Source of the DNA: Sphingobacterium sp.
Lineage (GTDB): Bacteria > Bacteroidota > Bacteroidia > Sphingobacteriales > Sphingobacteriaceae
Assembly: GCA_031277685.1 (NCBI GenBank)
Contig: JAITLV010000056.1
Location: 1-64,000 of the forward strand
DNA length: 64,000 bases
Direction of reading: 5' to 3'
In this document: in pieces, positions 52,152 to 61,728 of the stretch
Layout of the letters: every line of letters begins with the position of its first letter
Position numbering within the stretch: the stretch's first letter is position 1
Made by a program: the position numbers and the translations under genes
Notes under the pieces: model-generated
Told to the model about the DNA's origin: nothing
What the model saw: the letters and a program-made list of their open reading frames with translations, nothing else
The model's database searches: none

Positions 52152-55100
52152 ATGTATTTAAACTGTCGTTCATATCATAGTTTACGCTATGGAACACTAT
52201 CCATAGATGATCTCATTTCTCAGGCGTCAGCTCTAGGGATCAATGAACTTGTACTTACTGATATTAATACCATTACAGGAGTGTATGAATTCAAGAGTAG
52301 GTGTGAAGCAAAAGGAATTAAGCCTATTGCAGGTATCGAAGTTAGAAAAGGTAGCAGTTTGCTGTATATCTGTATTGCCAAAGAGTTTGAAGGACTGGGA
52401 GAGGTAAACAAAATTTTAACAGCTTACAATTGTGAAGGCATTGAGCTTCCCCAACGACCAACTTTGCCAACCAATTTTGTGATCTATCCGCTGAGCAATA
52501 TCCCGGAACAGCTTAATGACAATGAATTTATCGGTATCCGTGAAGAGCAATTAAATCTCTTGATCCGGCCGGAATTTAAAAAGCTGATACCTAAAATGGT
52601 TGTTTTACAGCCGATAACATTCAGTACAAAGAAGGAATATAATCTGCACCGTATTCTACGGTCAATTGATAACAACGTATTGCTCTCCAAGCTCTCAGAA
52701 AATGAAGTTTGTGGTAAATCTGAATATTTTCGATCCCCTCAGACTATTCTTGATTGTTATCAGCATTATCCAGAGATAATAGAAAATACAATGGAAATGC
52801 TTTCCCAATGTAGTTTTGAATTTGAATTCTCTACACCACGGAACAAGAAACATTATACAGGTACAAAGGTAGATGATCTGAAGCTGTTGACCCGATTGGC
52901 TTATGCAGGACTGGAAAGAAGATACGGTAGAATGCATGAACAGGCGACAAAGAGAGTTGAAAAGGAATTGAAAGTTATTGATGAACTCAATTTCAGTGGG
53001 TATTTTCTGATTACATGGGATATCATACGTTATAGTAATAGCATGGGCTTTATGCATGTTGGGCGCGGGAGCGGAGCCAATAGTATTGTTGCATATTGTT
53101 TGGGTATAACAGACATCTGTCCACTAGAACTTGATCTGTACTTTGAGCGGTTCTTGAATTTGAACAGAAAAAGTCCGCCGGATTTTGACATCGACTGGTC
53201 CTGGCAGGAAAGGGATATCATTCTCGATTATATATTCAATCGGTATGGAAAAGAGTATGTTGCATTTTGTGGAACGAATGTAGAATTCAAATATAAGTCG
53301 ATTATTCGAGAGGTTGGGAAGGCTTTTGGACTTCCGAAAGAAGAACTTGACGAATTAAGTAAATATCCAGAGCGGGTATTTCAGGATGAGGTTGTTCAGC
53401 GGGTACAGAAATATGGAAAGTTATTGGAAAAATTTCCGAACCAACGCAGCATGCATGCCTGTGGTATATTGATTTCTGAGGAACCCCTGACAAACTTCAC
53501 AGCACTGGAAATGCCACCGAAAGGTTTCCCGATCGTGCAGTGGGATATGCATACGGCGGAGGATTTGGGATTTGAGAAATTTGATATCCTCTCGCAACGG
53601 GGTTTAGGAACAATCAATGATACCATAAAACTCATTGAGGAAAAGAGAGGGATTACAGTTAATATCAAAGATACCAACATTTCCAAAGACGAAGAACTCT
53701 GTAATGAGTACTTAGCTCAAGGGCATACAATAGGTTGCTTTTACATTGAAAGTCCCGCGATGCGTGGATTGTTACGGAGACTGAAATGTGATAATTATAA
53801 AGTGTTGGTTGCTGCATCTTCCATTATCAGACCCGGAGTTGCTCAATCCGGTATGATGAGAGAGTATATCTTCAGACATAACAATCCGAATCAATTTGAA
53901 TATTTCCATAAAGTATTCGAGGAACAGCTAGGGGAGACCTATGGCATTATGGTGTTTCAAGAGGATGTGATCAAGATTGCCCTTCACTATGGGGGACTGG
54001 AAGCGGCAGATGGTGATATCCTGCGAAGAGCTATGAGCGGAAAAGGAAGGTCACTGAGTGCACTTCAAAAAGTTAAAGATCATTTTTTTGCATCTTGCAG
54101 GGAGAAAGGGCACCCCGAGGAGCTGAGCAGGGAAATTTATAGACAGATAGAATCATTTGCAGGCTATTCGTTCTGTAAAGCCCACTCGGCTTCCTATGCT
54201 GTGGAAAGCTATCAATCCCTTTATCTAAAAGTCTATTATCCGTTGGAATTCATGGTATCGGCGATAAATAATATGGGAGGTTTCTATCGCACAGAAGTCT
54301 ATGTGCATGAGGCCAGGATGTCCGGTGGCGAGATAAAGAATCCCTGTGTTAACAAAAGCGAATATGTGACAACTATATTTGACAAAGATATTTATTTAGG
54401 GTTGATGCTCCTTGAAAAAGTCGAATCAAAATTAGCCAAGGAAATACCAGAGGAGAGAAGAAGAAACGGCGATTACAAATCTTTAGAAGATTTTATAAAG
54501 CGGGTTCCAATCGGGATTGAAACATTGCAGATTTTGATCTTCATTGGAGCTTTCCGTTTTAAAGCTATCCCGAAAAATGAGCTTCTTTTGAAGGCGAGAA
54601 TACTTTTAGGAGATTTTAAACCGGAACACAGATTTCAGCAGCTTTTTGAGGAACCTGTGAAGGAATTCAAATTCCCGGAATTGAAGCGTAATGTTTTTGA
54701 AGATGCTTTTGATGAGATTGAGATTTTGAGCTTTCCCGTATCTTGTACACCTTTTGATCTGCTGCAGACAAAGTATCGGGGTACTGTTATGGCAAAAGAT
54801 CTTACTGATCATCACAAACGGGAAGTGAAGATGCTTGCTTATCTGATTTCGAGAAAACATGTGCCTACAAAAAAAGGAACAATGTATTTTGGAACTTGGA
54901 TCGATGTTGAAGGAAACTATTTTGACACTGCACATTTTCCTGACAGCCTTGAAAGATACCCTTTTCAAGGAGGGGGATGCTATCTGCTATTGGGGATTGT
55001 GGAGGTAGATTTTCATTTTCCTACAATTACCATTACTAAAATGGCGAAGATGCCGTTCATCCCAGATCCACGCTATTCACATGATGAAGAAAAGAAGTAC

Positions 55101-55202
55101 GAGGCACAACAACGCATCAAGGAAGATGTCAGCATGACCTTCCGGGCTCCATATCCACAGGAACATGAGATTGGATTGCCTCGAAAAATACGTTTACCAT
55201 AA
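52152..55202 (+). CDS. dnaE: DnaE-like (C-family) DNA polymerase of the mutagenic cassette
   Basis: A protein of 1016 residues from the ATG at 52152 (M-Y-L-N-C-R-S-Y-H-S-L-R-Y-G-T), the usual start of this family; the frame opens 60 bases earlier inside dinB. The polymerase core shows P-P-D-F-D-I-D-W with D344, D346 and D348. G-R-G-S-G-A-N-S-I-V-A-Y-C and S-F-A-G-Y-S-F-C-K-A-H-S-A-S-Y-A are also present. The PHP domain is degenerate: the H-x-H metal motif is replaced (C-R-S-Y-H). It is shorter than replicative DnaE (about 1160). It resembles DnaE2/ImuC, error-prone polymerases induced by DNA damage. Confidence 0.85.
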   Translation: MYLNCRSYHSLRYGTLSIDDLISQASALGINELVLTDINTITGVYEFKSRCEAKGIKPIAGIEVRKGSSLLYICIAKEFEGLGEVNKILTAYNCEGIELPQRPTLPTNFVIYPLSNIPEQLNDNEFIGIREEQLNLLIRPEFKKLIPKMVVLQPITFSTKKEYNLHRILRSIDNNVLLSKLSENEVCGKSEYFRSPQTILDCYQHYPEIIENTMEMLSQCSFEFEFSTPRNKKHYTGTKVDDLKLLTRLAYAGLERRYGRMHEQATKRVEKELKVIDELNFSGYFLITWDIIRYSNSMGFMHVGRGSGANSIVAYCLGITDICPLELDLYFERFLNLNRKSPPDFDIDWSWQERDIILDYIFNRYGKEYVAFCGTNVEFKYKSIIREVGKAFGLPKEELDELSKYPERVFQDEVVQRVQKYGKLLEKFPNQRSMHACGILISEEPLTNFTALEMPPKGFPIVQWDMHTAEDLGFEKFDILSQRGLGTINDTIKLIEEKRGITVNIKDTNISKDEELCNEYLAQGHTIGCFYIESPAMRGLLRRLKCDNYKVLVAASSIIRPGVAQSGMMREYIFRHNNPNQFEYFHKVFEEQLGETYGIMVFQEDVIKIALHYGGLEAADGDILRRAMSGKGRSLSALQKVKDHFFASCREKGHPEELSREIYRQIESFAGYSFCKAHSASYAVESYQSLYLKVYYPLEFMVSAINNMGGFYRTEVYVHEARMSGGEIKNPCVNKSEYVTTIFDKDIYLGLMLLEKVESKLAKEIPEERRRNGDYKSLEDFIKRVPIGIETLQILIFIGAFRFKAIPKNELLLKARILLGDFKPEHRFQQLFEEPVKEFKFPELKRNVFEDAFDEIEILSFPVSCTPFDLLQTKYRGTVMAKDLTDHHKREVKMLAYLISRKHVPTKKGTMYFGTWIDVEGNYFDTAHFPDSLERYPFQGGGCYLLLGIVEVDFHFPTITITKMAKMPFIPDPRYSHDEEKKYEAQQRIKEDVSMTFRAPYPQEHEIGLPRKIRLP

Positions 55203-55270
55203 TATTGTATTGTGAACTTTTGGTAAGGGTGGGTGACCGTTTAGATATTTTATGAAAGTAATCAATAGTT

Positions 55271-56059
55271 TTAATTATACTGATAACCAAGAATTGTTAT
55301 TCCTTTTATTTTGACAACATTTTTGTTTCCACTGACTTCAGGAATTATCAATTTTTCGCAAATTAAATTGACGCGTAAATGAGTTGCTATTAAATGACGG
55401 TTACCTTTTGATAGACTGGAATAATATGAGATTTTTACAAAGAAATATTTTTCATTTGTGTTGGTTGAAGAGATAAGGCAATCATTTAAACAACCACATA
55501 TCTCAAAGTTTTTATTTGAGATTTCTTTTGTTTCAGGATCAACAGAGAACTTTGAATATATGTAGTCCTGAAATTGATTTTGATATTCAGTCTTTGCAAG
55601 TGGAATTAAATATGGAATATAATGTCTGTGGAAAACCTTTGTATTTGTGAAGTTTTTATCAGAGCAAAATTCAATAGTAATATTATAAGCGTTAGTTTTA
55701 CCGATATTTATAACTGAAAAATATTGACTGCCTCTTTCTTCATTTTCATTAATGGGATCTACTATATTAATATCGCAATAATTTGATGTTGGATCGCAAG
55801 GTGAGGTCAATGTAATTACAGGGATTTCTGATTGCCATTTCTTATGATTTTCGCTTTTCTCATTTGATAATTTATCAACAATTAAACTTAAAAACGCTCC
55901 AATTGTTCCGCTTGCAACGAAATAGTTTAACCAATCACTTAGCGCTAAAGACTTTAAGGTATAACCGTCTTTAAAAAAGCAATAGCATAATATTAAAATA
56001 AGTCCTAGTATAAAGGGGGTCAGAAATGAAATGATCCAAATATATTGTTGTCTTGTCAT
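55271..56059 (-). CDS. Membrane-anchored hypothetical protein
   Basis: A protein of 262 residues from the ATG at 56059 (M-T-R-Q-Q-Y-I-W-I-I-S-F); a TTG at 56092 opens the frame earlier. Two membrane helices lie at about 6-28 and 46-65, the second ending in F-L-S-L-I-V-D-K-L-S-N-E-K. The remainder is soluble and beta-rich, with several Cys residues and no known motif. The family is not recognised; the two-helix anchor with an alpha/beta tail recalls cargo proteins of defence or stress islands. It stands alone between the polymerase cassette and the second Sus locus. Confidence 0.5.
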   Translation of the reverse strand: MTRQQYIWIISFLTPFILGLILILCYCFFKDGYTLKSLALSDWLNYFVASGTIGAFLSLIVDKLSNEKSENHKKWQSEIPVITLTSPCDPTSNYCDINIVDPINENEERGSQYFSVINIGKTNAYNITIEFCSDKNFTNTKVFHRHYIPYLIPLAKTEYQNQFQDYIYSKFSVDPETKEISNKNFEICGCLNDCLISSTNTNEKYFFVKISYYSSLSKGNRHLIATHLRVNLICEKLIIPEVSGNKNVVKIKGITILGYQYN

Positions 56060-56256
56060 GAATATTAGTTTAATAGTAAGGCTGTGAATCAATTTGTTCT
56101 ATAAAATAGAACCACAATCAAATATACATAATTTATATTGAGTAGGAACAGGATTTAATGATAGTTGAGATCTAGAGATATTGTATTATGTTATAATAAT
56201 TCTTTAATCATCTTAAAATTACTTAACTTTACTTATCTATTGCCAATAGCCCTATT

Positions 56257-56838
56257 ATGACACTCCATAATGTGATCGAAGAAAGGGCACTGCTTAAAGA
56301 GTTTATGAGCGGTGATAGAATTGCTTTTGAAAGAATTTTCCGTCTGTATAACGCTGCCCTCATATTTTTTGCAAACAGGTTACTGATCAATTTTGAGCAG
56401 ATCGATCCGCAGGAAATCGTGATGGATGTTTTTCTAAAACTTCACGATAAAAGAACAGACTTTACTACCTTATCCAATATCAAGGCATTTTTATATATTT
56501 CAGTAAAAAATAGCTGTCTGAATGCCATTGAAAAAGAAAAAGTAAGGCTTAGGCGGTTTGATACCTACATTCTTGATTTTGATGAAGCCGAGCAAAATGT
56601 ACTCAGCAAGATCGTACAGGCTGAGGTTCTACAGGAACTGTATGCAGCGATAGAGTTGCTCCCAGAACCGTACAGGATTGTCATGCAGAAAATTATTGAC
56701 GGAAAATCTGCAAAGGAAATCTCTCAGGAGCTGGATATTCCGGTTAGCACAGTCAATACCCAAAAAGCCAGAGCCATTTCTCAACTAAAAAACAACCTTT
56801 CAGGTGCTGGAATCGCACTTTTGCTAATTTATTTCTAA
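56257..56838 (+). CDS. ECF-type sigma factor of the second Sus locus
   Basis: A 193-residue protein. Region 2 has D-R-I-A-F-E-R-I-F-R-L-Y-N and E-I-V-M-D-V-F-L-K-L-H-D-K-R; region 4 has L-P-E-P-Y-R-I-V-M-Q-K-I-I-D-G-K-S-A-K-E-I-S-Q-E-L-D-I-P-V-S-T-V-N. It matches the RpoE/FecI-like sigma factors that control SusC/SusD transporters. The hydrophobic last eight residues (I-A-L-L-L-I-Y-F) are unusual but may be normal for the family. fecR follows 62 bases downstream. Confidence 0.88.
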   Translation: MTLHNVIEERALLKEFMSGDRIAFERIFRLYNAALIFFANRLLINFEQIDPQEIVMDVFLKLHDKRTDFTTLSNIKAFLYISVKNSCLNAIEKEKVRLRRFDTYILDFDEAEQNVLSKIVQAEVLQELYAAIELLPEPYRIVMQKIIDGKSAKEISQELDIPVSTVNTQKARAISQLKNNLSGAGIALLLIYF

Positions 56839-56900
56839 TTTTTTTTTATTTTTTTGAGACAAGCCCTACAACTTTCCGGTTTCTATAATAAAAGGAACCA

Positions 56901-58067
56901 ATGGAAGATCGCAAGCTTATCGAAGAATTAACAATTGTACCATTACTGACCAAATATATAAGGGGAGAGGGGCTGAGTGCATTAGAAAAGAAGACAATTG
57001 ATACCTGGGTCCAACAAAGTAACTCGAATAAGGCTCTTTTTGATGGGCTTCGGGATAAGGAACAGCTTGCTTCCGACCTAATCGAATTTCATACAATAGA
57101 ATCAGGTACGGACAATAGAGTCAACCAATTGAATACTTTATTGGATAACCGAAAGTCTAATTCCCGTTGGAAAGGCTGGTTTACTGCCGCTGCGGTTTTA
57201 CTTGCAATTTCCATTTCATCTTTACTGTATATATATTTTCAGTCCAATAACAACCTGTTAAAAACCATAACATCAGTAACAACAAAAGATATTGATCCGG
57301 GAAAGGATCAGGCTACCCTGACTTTTGAAGATGGTAATACCATAGCGTTAAAAGGAGAACCGGTTAAAACGGATAATAATGGTACTTACTATGCAGACGG
57401 TACTTCCATAGCAAAAACTACCGTACAAAATACCACCCTTACCACACCTAGGAAAGGACAATATCAGATAACCTTACCAGATGGCACAAAAGTATGGCTG
57501 AATGCAGAATCGTCGCTAAAGTATCCGACACAGTTTACAGAAAATGAAAGGGTAGTGGAACTGAAAGGAGAGGGATACTTTGAGGTGGCACATAATGCGA
57601 AAAAGCCTTTTATAGTCAACGCAAGAAATCAAAAGTTGAAAGTACTTGGAACCAAGTTCAATATCAGCTCCTATGAGAACGAAACTGCAATACAGACCAC
57701 GCTTATCAGTGGCAAAGTTGAACTTACCAATTCGCAGAACAATACACCGGTAATATTAAAGCCGGGACAACAGGGGAAACTTTTCTCACTATCTTCAATA
57801 TATTTTGTCGATGATGTAGATACTGAAGTCTTTACGGCATGGACAAGAAATGACTTCCAGTTCACCGGTATTCCGTTAAAAGAGGCCTTTAAGCAGCTTG
57901 AACGCTGGTATGATATTGATGTGGATTACAGTCAGGTACCAGCTATAACAGTAAGTGCAACGATCAGTAGAGAGAAGAAATTATCCAGTGTTCTATATGC
58001 ATTGGAACAGATAACAAATTTAAAATTCGAGGTACAGAAAGGAAGGAGGCTTACCATCATAAAATAA
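56901..58067 (+). CDS. FecR-family anti-sigma factor of the second Sus locus
   Basis: A 388-residue protein. About 75 cytoplasmic residues are followed by one membrane helix (W-F-T-A-A-A-V-L-L-A-I-S-I-S-S-L-L-Y-I-Y-F, about 93-113). The periplasmic domain carries Y-Q-I-T-L-P-D-G-T-K-V-W-L-N-A-E-S-S-L-K-Y-P, V-V-E-L-K-G-E-G-Y-F-E-V-A-H and L-K-V-L-G-T-K-F-N-I, all FecR hallmarks. It sequesters the sigma factor until the transporter signals. Confidence 0.9.
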   Translation: MEDRKLIEELTIVPLLTKYIRGEGLSALEKKTIDTWVQQSNSNKALFDGLRDKEQLASDLIEFHTIESGTDNRVNQLNTLLDNRKSNSRWKGWFTAAAVLLAISISSLLYIYFQSNNNLLKTITSVTTKDIDPGKDQATLTFEDGNTIALKGEPVKTDNNGTYYADGTSIAKTTVQNTTLTTPRKGQYQITLPDGTKVWLNAESSLKYPTQFTENERVVELKGEGYFEVAHNAKKPFIVNARNQKLKVLGTKFNISSYENETAIQTTLISGKVELTNSQNNTPVILKPGQQGKLFSLSSIYFVDDVDTEVFTAWTRNDFQFTGIPLKEAFKQLERWYDIDVDYSQVPAITVSATISREKKLSSVLYALEQITNLKFEVQKGRRLTIIK

Positions 58068-58104
58068 ATAAATTTTACTGTTTCATATGTTGACCTGAAA
58101 GGAA

Positions 58105-58128
58105 GCCGGAGTGTTCGAGCACTCCGGC
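58105..58128 (+). repeat. Hairpin between fecR and susC (second Sus locus)
   Basis: GCCGGAGTG (58105-58113), 6-base centre, CACTCCGGC (58120-58128). It is in the same place as the hairpin at 44356-44375 of the other locus, but the sequence differs. There is no T run, so it is not a plain terminator. Confidence 0.5.
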
Positions 58129-58187
58129 AATCGGGTCTATATACAAAAGTTTTGAGCAACTAAATACAAAAAACCCTACACAAATCT

Positions 58188-61100
58188 ATGAAAAAAGATC
58201 ATTTTTCCCACAGGGAAAACATACCCATCTCATTGGATATGTTATCTAGGAGAAATCTGCGTGGCATTGGCATAAAGAGCAGTCTGCTCTTTATGCTACT
58301 CGCCAGTGGTACAACAATCAAGGCACAAGGTATAAGCCTTTCCCTACAAAAAGCACCTCTGAAAACCGCAATTACGGAAATCCGTAAAGCCACAAAATAT
58401 GATTTCGCTTACAATGACGAACTGCTTAAAAAAGCAGGATCGGTCACTATTGATTTAAAGAATGCCACGTTAGAGGAGACATTACGAACGCTTTTCAATA
58501 ATCAACCCATCGCATTTGAAATCGCAGATGGCATCATTATCTTAAAGGAGCGGAAAACCAGCAATCAAAAGAATAATTCCAATTCAAAAAAAAAGGAAAC
58601 GATAAAAGGGAAGATCGTCAATCAACAAGGTACTCCACTAGCTGGTGCTACCATTCAGGTCAAGGGCAGCAGCTTTCTGACGAACTCCGATAATGACGGT
58701 AATTTTGAATTGCCTGTTGAGTTTTCAGATTCTGAACTGAAAATCACCTTTATTGGCTATACACCATTGGTTATATCTGCAAAGCAGATAGACCGTATCA
58801 TATTGGCTACGAACAGCAATGTTATAGAAGAGGTTTCCGTTGTTGCCAGTGGTTATCAGAGTATTCCTAAAGAGCGTGCAACAGGTTCGTTTTCCAAAGT
58901 AGACAATGCTACTTTCAACAGGCAGGTATCTACGGATGTTATTAGCAGATTAAAGGGGATAGCGCCATCAATCCTGTTCGATGAACGCTCAGGATCTCCC
59001 AAGTTAACAATTAGGGGACAGGCAACGATCTTTGGGAATGACCAGCCATTGATCGTTGTTGACAATTTCCCTTATGAAGGAGACATCAACAATATTAACC
59101 CGAATGATATAGAAGACATAAATATTTTGAAGGATGCAGCGGCAGCTTCGATCTGGGGGGTACGTGCTGGCAATGGTGTTATTGTGATTAAGACTAAAAA
59201 AGGACAATCAGACCAAGCTATGAATATAGGCTTTACTTCTAATGTTACGATAGGACAGAAACCTGATCTGAACTATATTCCACAAATCAAACCCACCGAT
59301 TTTATTGACATCGAAAAAATGCTCTTTGAAAAAGGTTTTTACAACACAATTATCAGTAATACCGCTGCAAATAGACCCTATTCACCAGTTGTCAGCATCC
59401 TGAATGACCAAAAAAACGGAAAACTCACCGAACAGGAGGCAATAGCCAAGATTGATGCACTTAGACAGTACGATCTGAGGGACGATATTAATAAGTACCT
59501 GTATCAAAATTCTATCAAGCAACAATATGCCTTAAATTTTAATGGCGGCACAAAGAAGTATACCTATTATTTCTCAGCAGGATTTGATAAAAATAGAGAT
59601 TCAGAGAAAGGAAACGGATTTAGCAGAGTAAGCTTGAACAGTAACCAAGTGTTCAGACCGATTGAACAACTAGAAATATCAACAGGATTAAGTTATAACC
59701 AGAATAATCAATCTACATCGAATGTGATTTCCATGCTTAACAACATGGGAGCAGAATTAATGTATCCTTATGCGAGGCTTGTCGACAATAATGGTAATCC
59801 CGCTGTAGTTATTAGAGATCATAGTATAGTATTAAAACAGCAAGCGCTAGGTGCGGGACTGCTCAACTGGGATTTTGTACCACTTGAAGAACTGGATTAT
59901 CAGGATAATAAGTTTAAGCAATCGGAGCTAAGACTTAATACAACAGCCAAATATACATTCTTACCATATTTATCTGCTGAAATTCGTTTCCAGTATGAGA
60001 ATCAACAAGCCAGACGGCGGAATTACTATAGTCAGGATAGTTATACAATGCGTGACCAAATTAATAGATATACAACATTTACGAATGGAGTAATGACTCG
60101 TAATATACCAGTGGGTGGCAGATTAGATAATACAAACTCTGAACTCAGTGCGCTAAATGGGCGCTTCCAGCTAAATTACGATCAGAAATGGAATAAACAT
60201 CAGGTAAATGCTATTGCCGGATTTGAGGTAAGGGAAACAAAAAGCAGCGGTATTAGTTCTCGACAATACGGGTTTGATCCTAATGTTGGATCAAGTATTA
60301 TTGTTGATTACCTCACGCGTTTTCCGCAATATGGTAAAGGCGGAACTGCTCTGATTCCAAATAATGATAACTATTCAGGTACAGTTGACCGGATACGTTC
60401 ATATTATGTGAATGCGGCTTATAATTATAATCTCCGTTATGTACTCTCTGCCAGTGCCCGCATAGATCAATCGAATTTATTTGGGGTAAGAACTAATCAG
60501 AAATCTGTACCGTTATGGTCTACAGGATTGAAATGGAATGTTAGTAAAGAAGATTTTTATAACCTGGAATGGTTGCCAGAATTTAGTGTACGATCCACCT
60601 ACGGATATAGCGGTAATATTGACCGTACTACAACAGCCTATACTACGGCGCGACTATCCAGAAATAGTTATAACAGCTTACCGAACGCAGATCTAGTTAG
60701 TCCACCTAACAAAGATCTACGCTGGGAAAAGAATAGAATGTTTAATGTTGGAATAGATTTCTCTTCCAAGAATTCCAGATTGACGGGTAGTATTGAGGTT
60801 TTTAATCGTAAAGGGATTGATTTGATTGGAAATGGTGATATTGACCCTACTACAGGTTTTACATCATTTAGGGGGAATGTAGCTGATATGAAAGGGAAGG
60901 GATGGGATATCGAATTGAATTCCATTAACATACAAAAGAATAATTTTAGTTGGAAAACCACGGCAACTTTTTCTTATGCAAAAGATGAGATTCTAAAATA
61001 TAAGAGATCAACAACCATAACAAATTTTGTGACCGACAATAGTATTTATCGGGGAACTTCACAGTATAATCCTGTTGTTGGGCGGCCGTTATTTAGTATA

Positions 61101-61724
61101 TATAGTTACCCGTGGGCAGGTTTAGATCCAGAAACAGGTGCGGCGAGGGGATACCTAAACGGTGAACCCTCCAATCAATATGCGCAGATTACAAAACAAT
61201 TAGCAGAAGATCCTGAAAATAGGCTTATCTATCATGGAAATGCGCTAGCACCTTATTTTGGAGCCTTACGGAATACATTTAGCTATAAAGGAATTGATTT
61301 GTCGTTTAATATTACATACCGTTTTGGTTATTATTTCAGAAGATATTCAATTATGTATTCAGATCTATATAACAGTTATTATGGGCATGGAGACTATTAT
61401 AATAGGTGGCAGAAACCCGGAGACGAGCTGATTACTAACATTCCCGCAATGCTTTATCCCGGAGTAACTGTTGCAGATCAATATTACCGAAATTCTGAGG
61501 TTCTTGTAAGTAAGGGGGATCATATACGACTCCAAGATGTAAATATTTCTTATACCTTAAATCCACAGCTTACAGGTAGGCTCCATTTCAAAAGCTTAAG
61601 GTTTTTTGCATACATAAATAATGTGGCAATACTATGGAAAGCTAATAAAGTAAACTTAGATCCAGATTTTCCAAATGCAAAACCTATTAGGACTGTTGCT
61701 ATTGGTGTGAACTATAACTTTTAA
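58188..61724 (+). CDS. SusC/RagA-type TonB-dependent transporter with STN and carboxypeptidase-like domains
   Basis: An 1178-residue outer-membrane transporter with a signal peptide (cleaved near residue 47, I-K-A-Q-G). STN domain about 55-125 (A-P-L-K-T-A-I-T-E-I-R-K-A-T, L-R-T-L-F-N-N-Q-P-I-A-F-E-I), then a carboxypeptidase-regulatory-like domain about 135-220 (I-K-G-K-I-V-N-Q-Q-G-T-P-L-A-G-A-T-I), plug (I-E-D-I-N-I-L-K-D-A-A-A-A-S-I-W-G-V-R-A-G-N-G-V-I), and the barrel ending V-A-I-G-V-N-Y-N-F. STN is consistent with FecR-mediated signalling. The nutrient is unknown. susD follows 4 bases later. Confidence 0.92.
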   Translation: MKKDHFSHRENIPISLDMLSRRNLRGIGIKSSLLFMLLASGTTIKAQGISLSLQKAPLKTAITEIRKATKYDFAYNDELLKKAGSVTIDLKNATLEETLRTLFNNQPIAFEIADGIIILKERKTSNQKNNSNSKKKETIKGKIVNQQGTPLAGATIQVKGSSFLTNSDNDGNFELPVEFSDSELKITFIGYTPLVISAKQIDRIILATNSNVIEEVSVVASGYQSIPKERATGSFSKVDNATFNRQVSTDVISRLKGIAPSILFDERSGSPKLTIRGQATIFGNDQPLIVVDNFPYEGDINNINPNDIEDINILKDAAAASIWGVRAGNGVIVIKTKKGQSDQAMNIGFTSNVTIGQKPDLNYIPQIKPTDFIDIEKMLFEKGFYNTIISNTAANRPYSPVVSILNDQKNGKLTEQEAIAKIDALRQYDLRDDINKYLYQNSIKQQYALNFNGGTKKYTYYFSAGFDKNRDSEKGNGFSRVSLNSNQVFRPIEQLEISTGLSYNQNNQSTSNVISMLNNMGAELMYPYARLVDNNGNPAVVIRDHSIVLKQQALGAGLLNWDFVPLEELDYQDNKFKQSELRLNTTAKYTFLPYLSAEIRFQYENQQARRRNYYSQDSYTMRDQINRYTTFTNGVMTRNIPVGGRLDNTNSELSALNGRFQLNYDQKWNKHQVNAIAGFEVRETKSSGISSRQYGFDPNVGSSIIVDYLTRFPQYGKGGTALIPNNDNYSGTVDRIRSYYVNAAYNYNLRYVLSASARIDQSNLFGVRTNQKSVPLWSTGLKWNVSKEDFYNLEWLPEFSVRSTYGYSGNIDRTTTAYTTARLSRNSYNSLPNADLVSPPNKDLRWEKNRMFNVGIDFSSKNSRLTGSIEVFNRKGIDLIGNGDIDPTTGFTSFRGNVADMKGKGWDIELNSINIQKNNFSWKTTATFSYAKDEILKYKRSTTITNFVTDNSIYRGTSQYNPVVGRPLFSIYSYPWAGLDPETGAARGYLNGEPSNQYAQITKQLAEDPENRLIYHGNALAPYFGALRNTFSYKGIDLSFNITYRFGYYFRRYSIMYSDLYNSYYGHGDYYNRWQKPGDELITNIPAMLYPGVTVADQYYRNSEVLVSKGDHIRLQDVNISYTLNPQLTGRLHFKSLRFFAYINNVAILWKANKVNLDPDFPNAKPIRTVAIGVNYNF

Positions 61725-61728
61725 AAAA

